Assembly (NCBI GenBank): GCA_002005505.1 | Contig: MVGU01001026.1 | Coordinates: 52,501 to 116,500, forward strand | Length of the DNA: 64,000 bases | DNA from: Botryococcus braunii | Lineage: Eukaryota; Chlorophyta; Trebouxiophyceae | Direction: 5' to 3' | Shown here: positions 41,601-54,300 of the stretch, piece after piece | How positions within the stretch are numbered: the stretch's first letter is position 1 | Layout: each line of letters opens with the position of its first letter | Translations under genes and position numbers: made by a program | Notes under the pieces: generated by a model | What the model was told of the DNA's origin: nothing | Databases searched by the model: none | The model's input: only the letters and a program-made list of their open reading frames with translations

Positions 41601-42777
41601 ATTAGCCTCCCAAACTGAAAGTCATCAATGGTTAACATTGGGGTTGATGGGTTGATCACGAAAGTCATAGTTGGCTGGTTTCGTGAACGAAGATTTTACG
41701 GAGACCGACATTGTCGGGAGTGTCTCGGTGGAGAACTTACGATTTGCAGGGATCTTGGCCTGACAAAGAGGGCTTTGCTTATCACCTGACATGCCTTTGC
41801 ATGTGCATGGCGCAGCAAAGAAACGAATGTTAATATTTTTCGTTTTGTTCGGCCTGTTCTTGCTGGACGGGAACGCATCCAGAGTGCGCGGGTAATAAAA
41901 GATTTTGTGTTTGCAGTCCTGTGCTTTTTAATCTCCTGCGTTGCAACTGCCTTCTATATATATGTCCGGGTCATCGTCTTTTACAGTAGTAAGGAGTGGG
42001 CGACCTTTGTTTGGCGTGGTTGCCTGTGTCATTTTCTACGCAACCTGCTGACAGGGGCTGCGCATTTTATGCAGTGCGGCAGAGTCACCCAGTCATCTTG
42101 CATATGGTGGGCGTCCTGTTGCTGGAGCCACCAGAGAGTTCTGGTTTGACACACGAGGACCTGCTAGCTGGAGACGCAATGTGTCCAGATTTGCCACTAC
42201 AAGGCCGTTTTCTGAACATACAACAGGGGCATCATTCACCGAGGAGGAGTTAGTTGGAGAACCAGTCCAGTGGCCCATGCGTAAGTTGAAATAAAGCTGA
42301 GATTACGGGTTCCTACTGTAAGTAGCTAGTGAAGGTGGCTGAAGCTTGAAGTCCTCTGGCTAGCGAGAGGCTGTGGGGGAGGGGCAATAAACACTCTGCG
42401 AGTCCCCAGGCAGGAACGTTGAAGAAAAGTAAATAACTTCATTGATAAAAAAAAGCTATGCAGCATATGTGATGGCTTGTGGAGCAACTTTTATCTTGTT
42501 TATAAAATGCAGGCTGTCCGTAATATGTGCTTGCACCTCTGGGGGTGTGCAGCCAATGATGACCTTGAAACCGAAGCTTTGTGCTTACAAGGTGGCTACA
42601 TAGACTTGTGGAAAATGGTTGTTGGAAATGTTACGGGAAGAAATGGCCTGGAGTTTCCCTTACTTCTATCTTTTCAGGGAATCTGCAATGATGGGGAGGT
42701 GCTTCCTAGCTACAGCACATCTGCGGTACGTTCACTTCCTGTTGCGATGCCTTCAGCTAGTGCTTGAAAAATTTACA

Positions 42778-42848
42778 AGCAGTGATGGTGTTCCTGGAAT
42801 GGGCTGGTGTTGTCTACAACAACCGGTTCCGGGAACACCATCACTGCT
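42778..42848 (+). repeat. 71-nt imperfect hairpin
   Basis: The arms 42778-42794 and 42832-42848 are perfect 17-bp complements (AGCAGTGATGGTGTTCC). The inner part also pairs partly (GGAA with TTCC; GGTGTTGT with ACAACAACC). A folded RNA would be a roughly 30-bp stem with a small loop, similar in size to algal small-RNA precursors. Confidence 0.7.
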
Positions 42849-43063
42849 GATTAGTTTTGCTCCATGCTCTGCAGGTGTTTGGTAGGGCCATGACCAACTG
42901 TTCTCTACTGACGCCGTGCGATCGCTGTATCATGTATTTAATCTGCAAGAAGTACAATGCTTATAGGTCAAGGGATTGTAGACTGACTTAAGAGATCCGG
43001 ACGTTGTTAAACTTGTGTGCTGGTCTAAGGAAAATGTGAATTCTTCCGCTCAACATTATTCCT

Positions 43064-43095
43064 CTTTTTTTTTTTTGGGGGGGGGGGGGGGGGAG
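43064..43095. repeat. T-tract/G-tract junction
   Basis: A run of T directly followed by a run of about 16 G, the same arrangement as at 25141 and in 57.2-58.1 kb. Confidence 0.95.
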
Positions 43096-43233
43096 GGTCG
43101 GCGCTTGCAGCTACTGGGAAGAGGGATGTAGCTTTGGTGGTTTTGATGGTGCAGCACCTTCTCATACATACACAGATGTGAGAAGAGAAGCAGGGTCAAT
43201 TGAGGGTGCTGGGATTGTGATTGGGCGGCTCAG

Positions 43234-45880
43234 GTGACCCTTGGCTTCAATGTAACCGGGCGGGTGACAGTTGAGGTTGCGCCGACTGACATTGGCTTTG
43301 AGTATTGGCAAGGCAGAATTGCATCTTATCTGGTGAGCTTCCAAGGTGTTGGAGAGGATCGCCCATATGGTGCAGGGCCATTGCCAGGACAGGGCTATGT
43401 GGATTACTGCCCGCCCGGGATGTTTGTCTCAGGATACCAGGTCAATGCTGGCAGTGTCCTGAATCGAATCCGAGTGCGCTGCTCCTGCATTACATGTGGT
43501 AAGCCCTGCATGTATTTTCTTCTCCTTCACCTTCTTCTTCTTCCGCTTCCTCTTCCTCTTTAATTCATTTTGTTTGTCTTCCAGTAAAAGGTGAGCATTC
43601 CCTAACTGCAAACCATGTATCTTACATGCATTTTTGGTCTTTGATGTCAGGCACATGGCTCTCAAGTCTACAGGTGAAGCCATGTGAATGCAAGCTGCAA
43701 ACTGTTGAGAGGTGGGGAGGGGAGGCATTATGACCTTCTGCCTGTGGCTTGGGTGGGGTCGCTCAATGCTTCAAACTGTTGCAGGTTGCGACAGCCCTAC
43801 TGACCAGAAGTAATTGCCTGTGAGTTGCAAATGAACATGACTGCGCCTTGGGTGGGGTCATTGAATTTTGGTCCCACGGTCGCAGGTTGTGACTGCCTCA
43901 ATGACCAGAGGGAACTGCTCAAGAGTGTGCCACAAATGAATGTGGGAGATGCGGCTCCCACTTCAGGCCCCTTAGGAACTCCGATGGATGGGGTCTCCCG
44001 AGGTTGTCTGCCACCAATGGCAGGACTGCCCAAGCCCTTTTGCTTTGTGGACAACTCCACGTGCTCAGCCCCAGTTTTCAGTCTGGACGGCCTCTTCTAC
44101 GACTACTGCTTTGCCGAGGGAGAAACCTATGCCATGGATACTGGTGAGTGATGCTACTTAGGCTGCTGGGCTGGGTCGAGAGCTCGTAGCCTCTAGCCTT
44201 ATTGCAGGATTAGTCCTGGTCCTTAGCAGGTATTTCTTGTGCTGCAGCTTCTGCTTGTCAAAATCGCAGAATGTTGGGTATGGCTTGTTCTTTTCGAATC
44301 ACCCCAGTGTTATGTCAGAGTTTTCTGAATTACTGCTTCTACTGTAGTGCTTTGCTGTACCACCATATTTACACCTTTTGCATCACTTTGTTGTTATACT
44401 TTTACTGCATTACTTTGGTGTACTACTTGTCTGGTCCAGGGGTCCCTGGAGTTGCCCAGGATCATTTTGCTTTTTGGTAATTGGCAGCATCGGTGAGTGA
44501 TAGAGAGAAAGGGGGGCGAGGGGGGGTGGGATGACTTGAGGTTGACTTTGGCTCTATCAGGAGCTGATCCTATGATGCCCTGCAGGGCTATTTTCATGAG
44601 GCCTCAAGGACATAGACATTTGCCTGCTGAATGGTATTTACATTTTGTTCTCTTGCCTGTAATTATAAGCGAGTGTCATAGCATGGCTCAACGCGTTTGC
44701 ACTGGCATGTATTGGCCCTGATGGGGGTGCTCTGCACCCTTGTCTTGGAAGCCCCGGCGGTTACAAGAGGTGGTGGTGTCGCAGAGAAAACAAAATATGG
44801 TTGCTCTTGCAAGCCCAACTTCAATGTCACCTTGGGTGATGGGACTCTGATTATGTCGGGCGGTCGTTGCATAAAGGGCGGCTTCCTGGATACCTACTGG
44901 TGCCCAGTCTTGCAGGATACGTGCAACCATGGGTCCACGTTCAAGCTGGCCCGAAATGGTTCCTTCATGTATGATACCTGTGAGCGGGGTACGGGCACCA
45001 TTTTTGCAACAGATAACCTTCCACCAGACCTTGGCATCGGAAACAGACGGTGTGGGTTCTGAAATGCACTCTTCCATGTGAAGTAGGTAGCATTAAATCA
45101 GACACTTAACATGGTGGAGCAGTGTACAGCAGACCCTCGCACCCCCATTTTGTTGCGCACGAGCATCTGCAGTGTGGTGTTGATCAGCACTGAAAAGGAG
45201 TAGAAGACACACCAAGGATCTGTGGGCCTTCGTTTCGCGAGCTTTTCGTCTGGGAGTCAGCCTCTGTTTGTCTGCCCAATCAGCGAGGGGCACAAAAAGA
45301 TGCAGGGGCAAACAGAAAGGATGTCGTGTGGCTGATGATGTGTCTGGGGAAATTCCTCGAGTCAGTGAGTGCAGTTCTGGGCGATGCTGTGCCAGGACAT
45401 CTTGCTTTACATTTTAAAAGTAGCACACTCATCAGGTGTTGTTGCTCACGCAGGAAGAGGTTCCAGAAATAAAACTGGCGAGTTACGGTATAGCGTCCCT
45501 GCAGCTCTGGGCAGCAGTGAAACTTCCGGCGTAGGGTCGGGGGGGCCTTCAGCTGGGGCTTCAAATGGTTCCCGTCTGGATGCATCAACGCAGGTGCCTT
45601 TCTTAGTCCTCCATGTACAGCCCCCCCACGTGGTTTTTCTCTTGGTGTCGTTGGAGTACTTCACATGGCTTTGCCCATTTGCTTATCGTTTATGGCCTTC
45701 TTTCATGGAGTTGTGGATGGGCGAAGCCCGCCTTTGAGGAGGGTTGTTACTTCTACAGAGCTGCTATTTGTGGACACAATTGACTGGTCTGTCTTACCCA
45801 CCCCTCCAGTGGCCTGTAGAAGGCCATTTATTTCCAGTAAGTCCTTTGTGGGCTGAGGGTTCGATACACACAGCGCGTGC

Positions 45881-45939
<59 letters not shown>

Positions 45940-45946
45940 CGCGCGC

Positions 45947-46023
<77 letters not shown>

Positions 46024-48054
46024 TGTGTGTGTGTGCGCGTGTGTGTGTGTGCGCGTGTGTGTGTGTGCGTGTGTGTGTGCATACGTACGTGCGCTTGCGT
46101 GCATTGGGGGCCGGAGTGGGAGGTGGGGGGGGGGGGATGCAAACATTCTTCAATCTCTACAGGTCGTAACTTTCGGCTCAAATATTCGCAAATTGGTGGG
46201 TTGACTTATATCTGTAATGGGTTTGGTTTTTGAAGGTCATTGGAGCTTCTGCATCGCACACATTGTCCCAGGTGAAAAAAACAATTATTGGCATTGGTTG
46301 TGGGCTCGTTGTGCTTATCCTGCTGGTGGCCTTCTACGTGTGGAAGAAGATGAGACGGCGAACTCCCAATGGGCCGTCTGAAGCTGTTTTGAGCACTTCA
46401 GTCAGGCAGCCACTTCCACTGGAAAGCCCTCAAGCATCACTTGACGTAAGCAGTCCCAGACTCTCGATGGTGCTGTGAGCTGTCATCATGTCTGTTTGCA
46501 GGTGTTGGGTACCGCTGTGGTCTTTTCTTTTTAAAGGATTTTGACTCTCCCAGGTGCTGTGCGACCTTAGTTGGCTAGACATGGGTCATTCATTGTGTTG
46601 CCGTCCTCTTCAGCCCTTGTGGCTGGTCCTAGATGTAATATTCCTATTCTTTCCTTTCCTTGACTCCTGCTGTGGATTCTGGCTAAAGCTGCGGGCTTTT
46701 CTTTTGAAGATTTTGGATACTGTTTGTGGTAACATTGACTAGTGCTCTGGTCATCGTTTGGAGATTTTGGCTACTGCTGTGGTCACTCGGGCTGCTGCTG
46801 TGGCCATCTTTCTGAGATTGTGGCGAGTGCTTGATAATCTTTTGGAGTTTTTGGCTACTGCTGTGGTCATGTTCCGACGATTTTGGCTACTGCTGTGGTC
46901 ATTTTGGGGATGTTTGGCTGCTGCTGTGGTCGTGTTTTGGGGATTTCGGCTAATGCTGTTGTCATTCTGTGAATCAGTACTGCTGTTTCATGTTTTTGGA
47001 GATGTTGCTCTTGATGTGGTCATCTTTTGGAGCTTTTGGCCACTGCTGTGTTCATGTTTTGAATATTTAAGCAATTGCCCATGGTGGTGTTATTGAGATG
47101 TTGGCTCCTACTATGTTTTGCAGAATTGGGCTGCAGCTGTGGTCATGTTTTAGAGATTTTGGCTCCTGCTGTTGTCGTATTTTTAAAGCTGGGGCTGCTG
47201 CTGCTGTATGTTTTTTTAGGGTGTTGGCCACTGGTGTCCGACGTGACATTGCTGCTTTTTGCAGCTTTTGCGGCTTTGGTGAAACTTCAAGAAGTGGGTC
47301 TTGGAAATTGGGCACGAGACCCCGTCACAGCTCTAATCATGTGACTGAGACAGCAGGATCCTGCCGAATGGGGGCCCTCTTGTATGTTAACGAGACAAGC
47401 CATTATTTCAGCCCAGCGCACTGAATGGTTGGAGCTTGTTTGCAGAGCACAGAAGGATCGAGTCCGGAGCGCGATAACGTGTTCAAGAGAGCGCGCAATT
47501 TTCTTGCATCCTCCTCTGGTCTGTCTGCTCAGGTGTGATTCACCGCTAGATGTTAAAGTTTTACGTACCTATTCAGGCAGTGTACAGCTCTGGGAATGGT
47601 CTGTTTCTTCAGAAACTCTCTGCCCCTTACCAAACCAGTGCACATCGGTTGCAGCAGGCCTCCCCTGGTGCTGGCAGAGCACCTCTCCAGATTGTGGTCC
47701 CGCCGGAGACGCCGAGTGCGATCCCGCCGAGGGCGCCAAGTGTGAACCCCACTGAGCAGCCGAGACCGCATGATAGCTTGCAAGCACGGCTTTTCAGTGC
47801 TGATCAGGTTGCCAATCTGCTTCAGCACCGTCTGGTGCCGCCATCAGGATTTCGTAATGCGGCTGAGAGGCGGCCCCTTGAAAGCCCTTTCGCTAACCAA
47901 ACATCGAGCGATGTATGCTAACCCAAACCCCCCCCCCAACCCCGGCCTTCTTCCCCCGTCCCCCTCCCCCCCTCTCTCTCCGCCCCCCTTCTCCCTCTCT
48001 TTGTATGTGGGCGCACGCAGGCACGCATTCGCGCGCATGTGTGTGTGTGCGTGC

Positions 48055-48087
<33 letters not shown>

Positions 48088-51000
48088 TGTGTGCGCGCGC
48101 GCGCGCTGTGTGGGTGGGTGGGTGGGGGAGGGTGTGGAGCTTTATGGAAGTCGGAGGACACATACATGGTCCTTGGTATGGGATGTCAGTCTGTGTGTTT
48201 GCCCTCTGCACATATTGAGCTTTCTGGATGCCACCAAAGTGGGGCTCTCTTTGGGGAAGGCGTTAGGAGGTATTTCTCTGAAGGATTCAAGCCTCATTTG
48301 GGGGTGTGAGCATGTATGCAGAGGCTTAGAGGGTCCTGATGTGGTGTGAAACTCAGATTCACTTGTCAATGTTGTTGCACCCCCTGCTTCTCCAGCCATG
48401 CAGGTGTAAACTGTCATGTGCCTGTGGTGATTAATGCCTTGGTAAATGTTATACGCTTTTGTGGTGAGCTCCATTTCTGGATGAAGATTATGCTCAAATT
48501 TAGTGCTCGTGTGACGGAATTAGTGAATGTTAGACATGCCCCATCATGATCAGCGGATGTGCCTGTCAGTGAACCTGTTCATAAGAGGATCCCTCTGTCG
48601 AATGCTTTTAGAGACTGCACCTGTTTCATCAGAGTTTCATGGAGGACACATGCCTTCTGACAAAGCTGTGGAGGCAGCTCCTTGTGAAGTTGCAACAGGG
48701 ATTTTGTGACATTTGATTTGCCCACAGCAGACACGGGTGGTTAAGAATCTAAAGACAGATTAGTTTACTTCTCACCGCAAAGTGAAGTTAGGTCGGACCA
48801 AAAGAGCTGCCTCTGAAACCCTTACTAAAGAACCCTTTACCAAGCAAGCTCAGGTGCAAAATGCGTATCAATGGAGTTCTACCTACTCAGCTGCTTCCAG
48901 AAGCCTTTGGTGGATGGGTTTCTCGGACTCAACAATGGTGCAAGGGGTCAGGGGCCTCTAAGATGTACAAAATTGATATTCAAACCACACAATTCGTGCC
49001 TCGTCTCATCGTGGTTATGTCCGGGTTAGTTGGCGTCAGATAATATATTGTATGCTGGTACCAGTGGAGAATTATTGGTATACTGTAAGTATCGCACGGT
49101 GGCACTTGAAAACCTTATTCTATGATGGTACAACTGGTACAGTATGTTTCATACTTGGGCAGACATAGCAATAGGGGCGGCGACAATGTTTGCAATGCTT
49201 TCCGACGCCTTTTCTTTTCTAATGGGGTGGAGCAGGTCCCCTCGGCTGTTGGTAGTGCTGCTCTTCAGACTAATGTCCTGAATGAGCTGTGGAGTAAGAA
49301 TCCCATGGAACTGCCCGTGCATGGTGAAGAACCAGATGCAAATTTGTACACGGCTGAAGAAGTCGCCACTTGGCGCCAGGTAGGGATTCCAATATTTCCG
49401 AATGCGTGCCATCTCGCGCCTCCAATTGCTCGGCCATCCCTCAACTGAATTCTCTTGCATCCACATCCACATGCCTGTTGATGCCTTGCTGAACTGCAAG
49501 AGGTACATGCGAGAAATTTGTTGAGTGGGGACGGAGCAGAGAGAGGAACGGAGGGAGGGAGAGGGAAGGAGGAACGGGGAGAGGGAGGGGGGAGGGGGGC
49601 ACGCTTGAGATGTGTATGTATGGGGTAAGTTGCCTGCCACGAAGAACAGAGGCCATTGGAAGTGAAAGTGCGTGAGTTGAAGGTCCATTTCCGCAGGGGA
49701 ATCCCGGGGGTCGGCCACCAAATCCTTCGCCGAGCGGCGAGTCTCGCGGGCGGAATAAGAGGCAGACGGCTCCCGAATGGGAGGTGGACCCTGCGGATGT
49801 CACAATATGCTCCGACAAGCATGGAAACCCCAAGTTTCTGGGCAAGGGTGGGTTTGGCACGGTACGCCGTCCTTTCTGGAGCCATCACTGTGCAGGAGCT
49901 GTTCAAGTGGATAGCATAACAAAGGCCCTTTTACAAGCACAACAGACTTTCATTCTTATGCAGCGGGCTGGGCGCGGGGCAACCTCTTGTACGCTGTTGT
50001 TATATATCTACCTGTGTTTGCTTTGCTCTGGAAGTTGCAGCTTTCCAGATCTATCATGGGGTTCGAGGACCTGAGAGAATGTGGTTCTGCACTGCCCATG
50101 CAAGTAACATTCCGCTGTTGGTGCAAGGTCTGCATTTGTTTCAAGTGTGGTATAGACAGTGCTGAGGCAGGAGGGTAAATCAGGTGGGATGGCTGTGTCC
50201 TGTGCAGGTGTACCAGGGTTGGCTGAAGGGACATACCCCTGTAGCTGTGAAATATATTTATGGAAAGCCCGTGGGGGACGAGAAGTATGTTCGAGAAGTG
50301 GGGCTCCTGAGAGGCCTTAATCATCCAAACATTCTGCGCTTTCTCGGGGCTGCTGTCGTGGTAACACCCCCCCCCCCGGGGGGGTCCCCCTTTACATGCT
50401 TTACAAAAAACATGAAAGTCCCCCTCTCTCTATATATTAACCACCCTCTAAAGACGTGGTCTCGAAAACCAATTATTACATTTGGTTGACCATGCAGAAA
50501 TAAATAACCCACTTGTGATGTCCATTTTTAATCTCTCAGATTAAGTCCTGCCTAAAGAGGCATGTCTGAAACAGCAGTAGCTTGTGCAGCTGTATCTTCA
50601 TGAGGTCCTTGCGGTCTTGAGTTCTTGATTTGCCCACAAGTCAATGCTATACATCATAATGTGAGTGTCCTTCATTGTGTCCATTTGTATATTCTTGCTC
50701 AATGGTCTCCATATCAGGAAGCAGTCCACCCTGGAATTGGGGGAGAATCTCTGTACGTTTGAGACCGCTCCCACTGCTGGAAGGCACCTTGGCTTTGAGA
50801 ACACGTAAAGGACTGTATGCGCCTTTGCCGACATATCTTTTGACCATGCAGGAAGCGGCTCATGAATGTAGCACGATTCAGCTAATACTTGGGAGTGACA
50901 TTACTGTTCACATTGGTCGGGAATGGCTTACAAGCTATCTTTCTGGTGTAACTTGTCTGTTCCCTATTGTTTTGTGTCTCTTGCTTCACAGGCGATATGC

Positions 51001-51260
51001 TGAACCCAAAAATGAGTAATATGGAGTTACTGGATCAATTTTTATGGGCCAAAACCCTGATGTGTGTCTGCTGCAGCGGGACCAAACGATGTTAGTTACG
51101 GAGCTATTGAAGGGCGGTGACCTGCACTCAGCTGTTTGTACTCGAAAAGTGCAGTGGCCTCGGCCTCCCACCGCAGTGCAGGAGCAGCCTAGGTGAGGAA
51201 CGCCACTTTTTGCTTGGACAATCTATATGGATGGGTATCTGGGAACACAAATGTGCATGC

Positions 51261-51309
<49 letters not shown>

Positions 51310-54300
51310 CGCGCGTGGTGGGGTGGGGGTGTGGCGTGAGGGGATCGGTTGCGCAAGCATTGCAAACAACTCCTGAGGACACAGGTAGATAATTTGGGAA
51401 CACTGCATGCAGCTCCGGAAAATAGAAGCATTCTTTTCCGAAAGGAATATAGTTTGATACTGTTCCATGACGATGCAGGCTTTGTCCTTGCCATGTGGGC
51501 TTTGTTTTTGGGAAGGCGTTCTTGGCTTCAGGGCAAGTGGTATCGTGGGGGGGGGGGGGGTCGTTCCTCATAGGCTATGCACGGTGGAGCTCTGCAAGCA
51601 CTACTGCTTTTTGGTTTGAGGGGGGGTTGTAATGTAATTGGGAGCCTGTACAGTGCATGTAGATAATGTAGGGAAAGATTTGTGTTTGATCTGCAGCTTT
51701 TTAAGAGCGAGCCAAGCAAATTGCAGTATGTTTCCGTCATGGGTCACGCCCGACACAGGTCCAATGGAGGGTATAAACACAGGGGGCAGGGTTGCTGTAC
51801 TGGACTCGTAGAGTACTGAACTTTGCAAGGGCATTGGTGAAATAGCAAAGCGAAGAGTTCAGCAGTATTTTCACAACATTGGGGATGTGGGCAGTAGCGA
51901 CCCAGGGAGTGGCCTACAAGAAAGTGAAGCAGCTGAGGGTGGCCTACAAGAAAGTGAAGGTGCTGGGAGTGGCCCACAAGAAAGTGAAGTTGTTAAGCCC
52001 GAGTACTGTGGTCTACAAGTCATGACTGATGTTGCACGGGGCCTCTCATACTTGCATGAACGGCAAGACAAAATCGCTCATCTGGATATCAAGAGCTCGA
52101 ATATCTTGTTAGACGGGTATGCTCCCATGACTTTGAGCAGTCCAGTGGTATACAGTTGGTCCATCATGGCTGGGCATATTCCGTTTGCCAGACTAAAGAG
52201 CGTTTGGCAAGGAGTTGGGACGAAGTTTGGCAATGTTGTGCATGCGAGTAGTTGCCTTCCAACCTGGTGCACCCTCCACCCTGGTGCACCCACTCTTTGT
52301 TGAAAGTGCCCATGGCATTGTCAAATCAGAGTGGTAATCTTATATGTAAGTGCTTGAGTAAATGCTTTGACAAGTGAACTGGCGTCAGGGTTGCTGACTG
52401 CTTAATGTAGGGACTCCCATATGTCCTCCCCTTAAGTCCCACCCTTCCCGAAGACCCGGCCCCCCGCCCGGCCGGGGGGGGGGTGTGATTCTCCAGATAC
52501 AATGGGTTTGCCAAGGGCATTTTTGTCTCAAATCCTTTATCCAAAAACATGCATGGTTGGTCAAGGAAAACAGAGTTAGTGGAGAGTCTGGATTCCTCTT
52601 GCTGCCTATTGCCTGAGAAAGCTGCACCAACCTGTGATGTGTGATAACCTTGTTTCAGTTCCTAATCTTCCCCATCTGTGGTTGGGCAGGGCCTGTGCCA
52701 AAATAGGCGACGTTGGATTTGCGAAAGTAGTGAATCAAACCACCGCTGGCTCGCATGCACCTGCTGGTATTAGTTGGGCTTGGTGAGTTGATGTCTTGAT
52801 AACATTGCTTTGACAAGTACCATGGCACTGTTCCAGAGGTTCTCCAGTTGGCACAGGACAAAATGGACCGGAATGCGTTTACTTTCAGCAATGAGATTAT
52901 GTACTTTATCTCGTATGCGAGAAGCCTTTCACATTCTGTATGTCTTGTGTGAACATGTGACAGACATACAGTGTGTGTGTATGTCTTTTGCAAGACCCTT
53001 TGTCTTTATCCCTTTGTCTTGGTCAAAGAGATTCCCCGGGGGGGGGGGGGGGGGCGTGCCCTCTTGGGCGTTCCTACCTGTGCTCACATGAACTGTGCCA
53101 CTTGGCATGTATTCTTGGAGCATCCAAAGGCAAGTGACTGGGATTTGGCGTTGACACGTTATGTGTACATTACACAGTACATATTGGTTTCTGATTAAGT
53201 GTGGCTTGGTTACCATTGTGCAGGGCCGCTCCAGAGCTGATTTTAAATTCAGAAGCAGGGGTGAAGTCAGATATCTATTCTTTTGGTATCGTGCTCTGGG
53301 AAGTCATCACCCAGACACCGGCTGAGAGGGGAAAGTGTTCTCTGAAAGCGTAAGCCCTCTCAATAGAGCCTAAGGTCAGCTAATAGGGGAAATTCGGAAC
53401 AGGTCGATTTTATATGTCGAGGTTTGCCATGCACATTGTTGTGTCCAGTAAAACTTTTCTTGTACTCTACATTTTGTGCCAGTGTATGTAATGGGACGAG
53501 GAGGATTGTCTGTAGGGAGGGCGTGCTGAAGTGGGGAAGGGAAGGGGCAACCAGAACCAAACACCAAACCTCCCCCACCTCTCCAACCCCACCTTTTCAC
53601 ACCCCCCCCCCCACACACACACACACACACACACTCACTCTCGCACACACACACTCACTCACTCACACACACACTCACATACACACAAATACACATGCAC
53701 ATCAGAACAACAAGAACTGCAAGATGACTAGACCATGGCAATAAAAATGAAAGTGGGTGCGCCCGGGTGAAAAGAGGGAGGCATGAAGGGTTGCAGGCTC
53801 TAACCACATTGGCAGATGCATTCTACCCTACGAGACAACACATCGAGCCTGTCTGAAACTTGTTCAAAGTTGACACCATGTGGCTAGGGTTAGCAAAAGG
53901 TGTATTACGGCAGCGCCTCAATTACTTACGTTTAACATATGCTAAGGCATATGTACTAGCCGAATCAGACCTTAGACTTCACGACAGATGCGGGACGACA
54001 TGCTGATAATCACGGACCAGTACATCAGCATGAAATTCTTCCATCTTCTTGGGGTAATTAAATTGGGAGAGAACCCTCTTTTTTTTTAGATTTGTGTGCA
54101 GTAGATGACTAGTTGACTGCACCAATGAACAAAGGGAATCCTTGGAGGAGACGAATTCTTCTTGTTACATATGGAAACTGATGCTGAAACACATTACGTT
54201 GATACACAAAAGCATGTGCATTACCAGCCCTAAATGTGATGCGCGCAGTACAAGGTGTACAACGCTTGGTCGTAACGTGTAATGGATCTGGCATAAGTGG

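Noticed and set aside
42477..42767. Open frame ending GNVTGRNGLEFPLLLSFQG, resembling the NVTGR and VSFQG of the next ectodomain exon
   Set aside because: The resemblance is short and the order is jumbled. No matching splice phase to 43234 was found, so it is not called as an exon.
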